Source: Parapristionchus giblindavisi (Eukaryota > Nematoda > Chromadorea > Rhabditida > Diplogasteridae). From it: DNA of 64,000 nt. The position numbers and the translations under genes are program-made. The notes below the pieces were generated by a model. That model worked only from the letters and a program-made list of their open reading frames with translations, had not been told where the DNA came from and made no database searches. Shown one piece after another: positions 60,901 through 64,000 of this stretch; position 1 is the stretch's first letter; each line of letters begins with the position of its first letter. Where the stretch lies: positions 248,001 to 312,000 of the forward strand of contig CALSFV010000228.1 of NCBI GenBank assembly GCA_943737045.1. Reading direction: 5' to 3'.

Positions 60901-63891
60901 AAAGGAAATGTGATGTATGAAGTCCAGAGATTGGATGGTAGTTTGGTAACTGCCCATACGAATCAATTGAAGAAGAGATGGACTGAGGATTGTGATCATC
61001 TGAGTGTATTACTGGAGAGCTTCAATGTTCCCGCCGACAACGTCGTCGAATGCAACGTCCAGGTTGAGCCCGCCAAGTGCAACGTCTCGCCGTCTACTGC
61101 CGATTCCGTCGTCATTGATGTTGATGTTGATGCTGTCGTCGTGCCCACAAATAACGTGGTGAACAACAAGAAGTCTAAACCTGAGCTTACCGTAACCGGT
61201 TCTACAAGGCCAGCCCGTAATAGACAACCACCCTCTCGTTTGAATATCTCTTCCACTAGAGGTCAAACCTACCATTGATTCGTATCGCCATGATTATTGA
61301 TTCCTTATTATTGATCGTAATTCCTATTGTCATTACATCACATTATTTATCCTGTACTATATGATTATGTACATATTTATTGTTTGTCAGATATGCCCTA
61401 GTTCATATCTTGGTGCGGAGGTGCCATGTCTGCTCTAAAGTCTATTAGCATAATCAGACTGCACCATAGCTTATACATTTGCGTATGACCCATTTCACTA
61501 TTCTATGTCAATGACACGTCACCCTAGTTGACGTGCTGTCTATATTGGTCATTCCTTGTTTCTTATCTAGTTCATCCTGTTGTACCGGTGGTACTGTTTT
61601 CTATCTCTACAATAAAGTCTCTATTCTACTACGTGTTGTGTCCAAGTACATAACAATAAGAAAATCAGTGGCGAAGGAAGGTCGATTCATTTTTTTGAGT
61701 GTCTCACATATCACGTAGCTATTATCCTGGGCGAAGGTAGAGATCCGTGAGATAATTGGTGTCTCATTTTTGAGTCACTCACTTACACTTTTTAGAGCTA
61801 TCGCGTGACACATATCCACGTCTGTTCGGTTCAAACTCGGAGAAAAAAATCTTTTTGACCTTGAACATTCGTTATCTCATTTGATAGGGCACTTCGTCGA
61901 ACGTGAACCGATGACTAATAACCGACTGGATGCGATATGCATATGAGAGACAAGCGCTAATGAATAGATGAAATATGCTTGTGTGGTGTAGTGGATAAGG
62001 TTTATTTTGACTGTCAGGAGTCGATCCCCTCTGACATCAAAGCTTTGGAAGACAGTTCAAAAAATGGAAGCATTTAAGAGCCCGGATCTGTAAGACTCGA
62101 GCATTTCGGAAACGCCAAGAATTTTGATTCAGGCCACTCCACTTTATGGGTCTAGGGTACCTTGGGCCCTGATTACAAAATGGGACCCAAAGTAGCGCTA
62201 GCAGTGGAAAACGGCGTGTCAGGTGGGCGCCAAGTTGGAAAACTCGATTTTCATAGTTTTCAACCGAAAAAAGCTAGAGTAAAAATTTCTTCGGTATTGT
62301 GTTAGGCATGCCCAATGTGCACAATTTTGAAATTTTCGGTCCCCGTGGAAAGCGAAATATTCAAATTGATCCAAGTGATGGGCTTCTTGTATCATTTTAC
62401 TCGTCTCACCTCGAAACTTTGAGTAGACCACAATTCCGACCAATCGCTTGGAAAATACAGCATTTGTTTGGGACAACAATAGATGACGGAAATTCGAGCG
62501 AAAAATACGACAACTTGGTCTAACGTGGAGAACCCAGTTTTAAGTGAAATCAATGCAGAATTGCTTAGGCTACAATACCCGGTCGGAAATCTTTGGAGTA
62601 AACTACAACATGCGATGATTTGTCCGAGAAAAAAAACTAAATTTTGAGTCAAAAAATGGTTTAGGAATCAGCGCCAATCTAATAGTAAATTAGGAAGTTC
62701 TGTGCAAAAAAAGAAATTTCAGCTGTTTGTGTGATAAGGGCCGGTGACAGTCCTAACACCCAAGTATGAACCCCCAGTTCTCATTCAAGCACACGCGTCC
62801 GGGGGTGGTCGAATATGATCGAGTCTTAGGGCCTCTTAACGTACTCGCATTTTCTTGATCTTTGAACTGTCAAAGCTGTTTTCATATCACTCATTCCATT
62901 ACCTCGACCACGTATGAGAGAATTGGCGAGGAAGACGGAGGAGATTGCAAAAATAATGCCGTTAAAAAATCAAAGTGACCTGCTATGACCGTTGAAAGAT
63001 CAAAGATAATGTGAGTACGTTAAATGCTTCCATTTTTGAAATGTCTTCCAAAGCCTTGATGTCAACTCATTGCCTACCTGTTCATGTATGTCCCCGAGAT
63101 GTGAAATTCTTTTTTTTTACTACACTCATTTTGTTGTTGAAGTTCTCACTGATAAGTTTTCTTTTCTAGCTTTCATAATCACAGTAAAACATTTCAATCT
63201 TTCGACAACAACAAAATCAGCAAAGGTCATTGCGGCAGAGGGGATCGAACTCATGACAGAAAAGTAAACGCAGCCTCCTTATCCACTACACCACACCAGC
63301 ACTTGTTTGGGAAGTTGATGGATGAGTTCATGAACACCTCCGGACGGTTTCTAGGATACCACAGGATTTTCCGAATCACATGCCGATTTTCAATGTCATT
63401 TTTTTGAGATTTATTATCAACGGTGTCTATCAGATTCGCATACTGATTCGAATGGTATATGTCACTAGTCATATCTCCACGGGAATATGTTATGGTTCAC
63501 TTGTCAACATATTTTTATCTATTGGATGAATCCATTCCGAAACTCATTGAATTGTTAAATGTATTTATTTATAAATTAGGAGAAATGCTCAGAGAAATAC
63601 CTTCCTAGTAGCATCTCCTTACGGAATCCTTCATAGGTAACATAATTATTCCTTTATTGGGGTGCTATTCATTTATGTATCTATGCTTAAGGGAACAATT
63701 TCGTAGTGAAACCTTGCTAGGGAATAGTTCCTTTATAGATAAGGATTTTTCGATGTGGAATTCTTAAATTATTACTCATTATTGTTGTAGAATCCCGGTC
63801 CAAGTCAAGTGGACTCATTCTACGCGCGCTTCGGTCATTTCCTCCCGCAGCGTGACACAAGATTGAAGAGTGCACTGTCCAAATTGAAGAA
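48953..63891 (+). CDS. Candidate membrane-protein gene with transposon-filled introns (partial)
   Basis: Four exons have matching phase: 48953-49028 (donor GTACAG), 49076-49158 (TTTTAG / GTATGT), 54226-54354 (CTTTCAG / GTAAGTAATG) and 63791-63891 (TTGTTGTAG / GTACGG, continuing past the window). The 129 residues so far start MDFYKIKLILLMALLHLLIF. Helices are predicted at ~6-28 and ~29-41 in exons 1-2. A third lies in exon 3 (GVIICLTALNIHIYLL). Exon 4 is soluble and basic (NPGPSQVDSFYARFGHF, RLKSALSKLKK). I know no family. Intron 2 (~5.07 kb) holds the mariner and RTE remnants; intron 3 (~9.4 kb) holds the Ty3/LINE nest and two SINE heads. Exons 1-2 belong together with good confidence; linking exons 3 and 4 rests on phase and splice sites only, and exons 3 or 4 could belong to other genes. 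Confidence 0.42.
49159..50188. other. Intron/spacer with TACCGTAA-rich repeats
   Basis: AT-rich DNA containing several TACCGTAAT/TTACGGTA motifs (49.57-49.98 kb) and a short tandem array at 50053-50100. Overlapping frames at 49455-49718 on both strands are not supported as genes. Confidence 0.4.
50053..50100. repeat. Short tandem repeat AAATCCGTAA (~5 units)
   Basis: Units of 9-11 bp around AAATCCGTAA are repeated about five times, the first and last imperfect. Confidence 0.85.
50191..50754 (-). mobile_element. Internally deleted Tc1/mariner element (564 bp)
   Basis: The ends are inverted: CACGGTGTCCAAAAAGTAAT on the left and the complement of CAAGGTGTCCAAAAAGTATT on the right, about 24 bp with two mismatches. 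TA dinucleotides flank the element at 50189-50190 and 50755-50756, the expected target duplication. On the minus strand a fragment of transposase N-terminus (about 50285-50600) reads LGGTPSSISNKLHIPRMTIY, SRFKQFGSVMDHPRSGRP and RSIRKMANDLKIPKGSV, which is the paired helix-turn-helix DNA-binding region. A stop follows the first two codons, and the DDE/DDD catalytic part is absent. It can therefore move only with help from a full copy. Confidence 0.9.
50857..52505 (-). mobile_element. RTE-type LINE with the reverse-transcriptase core deleted
   Basis: The minus strand encodes an apurinic-like endonuclease domain (52.38-51.9 kb) with FCAYAPTDCDSD, VAGDLNATLP and GFSTGSDHRLL, whose final SDHR holds the catalytic Asp/His. 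The endonuclease-RT linker follows to ~51.5 kb. The frame then switches directly to the C-terminal region after RT (51482-50859): TEVMRNSFAISDPIDLQG, SYIYLGR and HLFNSTVLPALCYRAD, ending DRTLWKTCVQR. The palm domain with the YADD motif is absent, an internal deletion of perhaps 1 kb with breakpoint near 51.50-51.53 kb. The 5' part shows a frameshift at a C-run near 52.41 kb and is truncated near 52505. Confidence 0.85.
52844..53850. mobile_element. ~1-kb element with ~180-bp inverted arms
   Basis: GTTGGTCGATCGATATTTTA starts the left arm, and its complement TAAAATATCGATCGACCAAC closes the right arm at 53850. The arms (52844-53025 and about 53672-53850) share ATCAATAGCTCATTCGACAG, AGATCTCGACGAGAGG and GATATGAGCATTTC with minor changes. 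The inner 650 bp includes the tRNA-like head at 53111-53175. No transposase is visible. The arms may be inverted copies of one repeat, or TIRs of a non-autonomous transposon that captured a SINE. Confidence 0.65.
53111..53175 (+). mobile_element. tRNA-derived SINE head, copy 1
   Basis: TGTAGTGTAGTGAATAAGG (A-box-like) is followed ~27 nt later by GGTTCGATCC (a good B box), then by a body beginning CTTTTGCTGATTTTATTGC that is shared with copy 3. The acceptor and anticodon stems do not pair as a functional tRNA. Confidence 0.6.
54481..54591 (+). repeat. 5' LTR, left portion
   Basis: The first 111 bp of the 234-bp LTR, ending with CCTAGTTGAC, the sequence duplicated by the LINE insertion (second copy at 58137-58146). 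Confidence 0.95.
54592..58136 (-). mobile_element. RTE-type LINE inserted in the 5' LTR, itself interrupted
   Basis: A minus-strand LINE, 5'-truncated near 58131, is flanked by the 10-bp duplication CCTAGTTGAC. Its N-terminal RT half (57581-58131) reads VSSQAEIEGVFRDYYNNLY, FTSGKSPGEDRITGEML, KNYRPISLLPVIQKTL, QQGFRAGHSTAEG and YLLFLDV. The second half (54641-55674) resumes with VSKAFDSV, GVRQGDGLSPRLFVSVLDAV, LLYADDCVLISHD, YLGQEITLGDG and LPAFLYGAETW. The two halves meet exactly in RT motif A, where the second LINE sits. Its 3' end is a short tail of (ATGTAAA)-type repeats next to the duplication, typical for RTE elements. Apart from the interruption, the RT frame is intact, so the copy is young. 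Confidence 0.93.
55683..57572 (+). mobile_element. CR1/Jockey-like LINE inserted in the RTE LINE
   Basis: Flanked by the 8-bp duplication TAACATCA at 55675-55682 and 57573-57580. It is 5'-truncated; coding starts at about 55684 in the RT upstream region and continues open to the stop at 57401-57403. Motifs include LNYRPISITSFFCRVFERIL, DEQYGFRKHRS, VVYFDFAKAFDRVSH (motif A), SGVPQGSVLGPLLFLIYTSE (motif B), LYADDIKIYKSF (catalytic YADD) and KDLGFIIQRSLTFSEH. The C-terminal part ends ENRISFDVGA. A 170-bp 3' UTR ends in a (TA)n tail. The open frame extends upstream to 55505, but that part is antisense to the host LINE and not part of this element. Confidence 0.93.
58147..58269 (+). repeat. 5' LTR, right portion
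   Basis: The remaining 123 bp of the LTR, apparently identical to the right half of the 3' LTR, including the AATAAA polyadenylation signal. Confidence 0.95.
58361..58460 (+). other. Row of four 20-nt hairpins in the Ty3 leader
   Basis: Four 20-nt stem-loops, each with an 8-bp stem and a 4-nt loop, occur at 58361-58380, 58391-58410, 58416-58435 and 58441-58460. The sequences are TCTGTATTTGGTAATACAGA (twice), CTATACTTTGGCAAGTATAG and CTTGTATTTGTCAATACAAG. Stem bases differ between units, yet every pair is kept. They sit between the primer-binding site and the polyprotein start at 58549. A role in RNA packaging, dimerisation or translation is possible but inferred. Confidence 0.8.
58549..61278 (+). 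CDS. Ty3-type Gag-Pol polyprotein, internally deleted (909 aa)
   Basis: One open frame. Residues ~1-110 are a short helical Gag remnant; a capsid domain is not evident. Residues ~113-126 form a CCHC zinc knuckle (CTHCGKKGHTDERC). The aspartic protease has the active site LDTGSDLTLIS (~174). Reverse transcriptase spans ~300-520, with GVISKVEHSEWAAPFLLVAK, FSTIDFSDAYLQVEV and the catalytic TYLDDVIVSG. Near RSFLVGVNYETF (~545) the frame jumps to DQNIESQVRCYEGC. RNase H and the His-His half of the integrase zinc finger are therefore missing. The integrase catalytic core follows with its D,D,E residues in RVHMDFAGP, VSDKGTQFKSE and YHSQSNGQAERFEDTF. A chromodomain-like or basic tail (~770-909) ends SSTRGQTYH. 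RT motif B is also altered (LYVKPARGIFQ, where the family has FGVKSAPG). The reading frame is open, but the enzyme set is incomplete. Confidence 0.93.
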   Translation: MPRVEKTEAVTLASVLEMIANMQQQFMNVQSEQNKKNNEILEKLASKETVVSRERNHSQVSKGPSIERYSRAFEREGSAVQTNTANIVRVPEDDKGKNQKSPKTERSNANVKCTHCGKKGHTDERCWLKHPEMRPKKNHWKNNSVQVKDCNQIEGNRVYVNVSMDGTQMECQLDTGSDLTLISEVDWKEMKNPKLIPAPCTVSCPNGQGMKILGKFRSRMEYCGKECDAWVHVTPRPIRLVGNDVFFKLDLKRAFSDENDETVIAHIKSGDYTTWVKDVFPEVCEPGLGKYNKSAAKLYLKPGVKPVFRNKRPVPYASQQVCEEEIDRLCDMGVISKVEHSEWAAPFLLVAKKNGAKRLCADFKTGLNDCLEDCTHPLKLPEDIFASLNGGTVFSTIDFSDAYLQVEVDEEAKKLLVINTHRGLYQYHRLPLYVKPARGIFQSIMDQMLTGMSRTVTYLDDVIVSGRTKEEHDENLMRVLERIRDSGFRIRLEKCAFGQKEVHFLRFIVNESGRHPDPKKVHVLKEMQVPKDETQPRSFLVGVNYETFDQNIESQVRCYEGCESVAKNPSKAEPIKWSESSRPMERVHMDFAGPMNGRYYLIIVDVHSTWPEVVTMERITADATVKALRDFVSRYGSPETIVSDKGTQFKSEKMRAFCMEYGINHMFSPPYHSQSNGQAERFEDTFKRSLLKMRGECPEDENVEKFLMIYRCTPNNQLKICTPAEIFLGRKMRCCLTLMSPREGEERVVKDKVTQEFAEGDTVYYRDRDGPNHEKWSEAVVLRKKGNVMYEVQRLDGSLVTAHTNQLKKRWTEDCDHLSVLLESFNVPADNVVECNVQVEPAKCNVSPSTADSVVIDVDVDAVVVPTNNVVNNKKSKPELTVTGSTRPARNRQPPSRLNISSTRGQTYH
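61422..61655 (+). repeat. 3' LTR (234 bp)
   Basis: Complete LTR starting TG and ending CA, with AATAAA near 61611. It is followed directly by the target duplication ATAAG. Confidence 0.97.
61979..62034 (+). mobile_element. tRNA-derived SINE head, copy 2
   Basis: TGGTGTAGTGGATAAGG (A-box-like) and GAGTCGATCCCC (B-box-like, one base short). It is followed by CATCAAAGCTTTGGAAGACA, a segment that also follows copy 3 further downstream. Confidence 0.65.
63236..63300 (-). mobile_element. tRNA-derived SINE head, copy 3 (best preserved)
   Basis: On the minus strand: TGTGGTGTAGTGGATAAGGA, then ~27 nt, then GAGTTCGATCCCCTCTGCC. The A and B boxes are close to the RNA polymerase III consensus. The head resembles arginine-type tRNAs, which carry a similar ATGGATAAGG D-arm. 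The body beginning TTTGCTGATTTTGTTGTTGT matches copy 1; further on it matches the flank of copy 2. Confidence 0.72.
63416..63490. repeat. Dispersed repeat related to 48298-48375
   Basis: Shares ATCAACGGTGTC, GATTCGAATGGTATATGTCA and a following CACGGG block with the site near 48.3 kb, in the same orientation. Confidence 0.6.
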
Positions 63892-64000
63892 GTACGGTAG
63901 CTTTTGCTTACTGAACTGTTGGTATACAGTAGTTGTCAAACATGCCTATTTGACAAATATTGTACATTGTGCAAAAGTCTATCAGCTTTTTTTCGGCATA

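Larger units (their letters stand above)
54476..61660 (+). mobile_element. Young Ty3/gypsy-type LTR retrotransposon, with nested LINEs
   Basis: LTRs of 234 bp begin TGCCATGTCTGC and end TACATAACA. The 3' LTR is 61422-61655. The 5' LTR is 54481-54591 plus 58147-58269, split by a LINE insertion. The two LTRs differ at one position that I can see (CCCTATT versus CACTATT). The 5-bp target duplication ATAAG flanks the element at 54476-54480 and 61656-61660. A primer-binding-site-like TGGCGACCAGGATT begins two bases into the interior (58272), and a short purine tract GCGGAGG precedes the 3' LTR. An AATAAA lies inside the LTR. Apart from the nested insert, the internal part carries one frame (58549-61278). 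Confidence 0.95.
61661..63790. other. Repeat-rich spacer right of the Ty3 element
   Basis: Contains two tRNA-derived SINE heads (annotated), an inverted pair carrying GCTTTGGAAGACA and ATGGAAGCATTTAA (62036-62085 versus 63022-63068), and the dispersed repeat at 63416-63490. The middle (62.1-62.8 kb) has open frames on both strands with no domain recognised. No host gene supported before the exon at 63791. Confidence 0.45.

Noticed and set aside
63236..63300. Functional tRNA gene
   Set aside because: A and B boxes are present, but acceptor and anticodon arms do not pair properly and related degenerate copies exist; a SINE head fits better.

Overview
This window is nuclear DNA from a nematode. 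A decayed major sperm protein (MSP) copy, a transthyretin-like secreted protein and a near-canonical worm muscle myosin regulatory light chain identify the phylum. Short introns ending in T-rich ..TTTCAG/..TTGCAG/..TGTAG acceptors, together with Tc1/mariner, RTE, CR1-like, BEL/Pao and Ty3 elements, fit a clade V (rhabditid/diplogastrid/strongylid) species. The genus cannot be decided from the sequence alone. Intergenic DNA is rich in purine (GA) or pyrimidine (CT) runs, and most long open frames there are artefacts of that bias. Genes below were assembled by joining exons at GT-AG (sometimes GC-AG) sites with compatible reading phase.

Layout, left part (1-29 kb): a long-terminal-inverted-repeat element (0.63-1.77 kb); an MSP pseudogene (3.1-3.7 kb, +); a ~640 bp foldback element (4.0-4.6 kb); a muscle myosin regulatory light chain gene with a visible TATA/initiator promoter (6.6-8.0 kb, +); a 12-exon SLC17-type organic anion transporter (10.8-14.9 kb, -); a large trehalose-6-phosphate synthase gene of about 33 recognised exons (16.8-25.8 kb, -); and a 175-bp tandem repeat (28.0-28.4 kb).

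Middle part (29-45 kb): a 129-aa single-exon membrane protein (29.5 kb, +); a 28-exon C3G/RAPGEF1-type Rap guanine-nucleotide exchange factor (33.1-42.8 kb, +); a 79-aa single-pass membrane protein (43.5 kb, +); and a 124-aa secreted transthyretin-like protein (44.7 kb, +).

Right part (45-64 kb) is repeat-dominated. It holds a duplicated BEL/Pao fragment, a GC-rich palindrome built from six copies of one 16-mer, a 564-bp Tc1/mariner remnant, and an RTE LINE with its reverse-transcriptase core missing. There is also a three-level nest: a CR1-like LINE inside an RTE LINE inside the 5' LTR of a very young Ty3-type retrotransposon. All three insertions keep their target-site duplications. Three copies of a tRNA-derived SINE head lie around the nest. 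Strong splice sites in compatible phase suggest one membrane-protein gene (48.95 kb to beyond the window end) spans all this, with ~5 kb and ~9.4 kb introns made almost wholly of transposons.

The genes do not form one pathway; they are ordinary muscle, transport, sugar-metabolism and signalling loci. The main novelty is in the mobile DNA: a row of four 20-nt hairpins with compensatory stem changes in the Ty3 leader, the SINE family, and the GC-rich palindrome.
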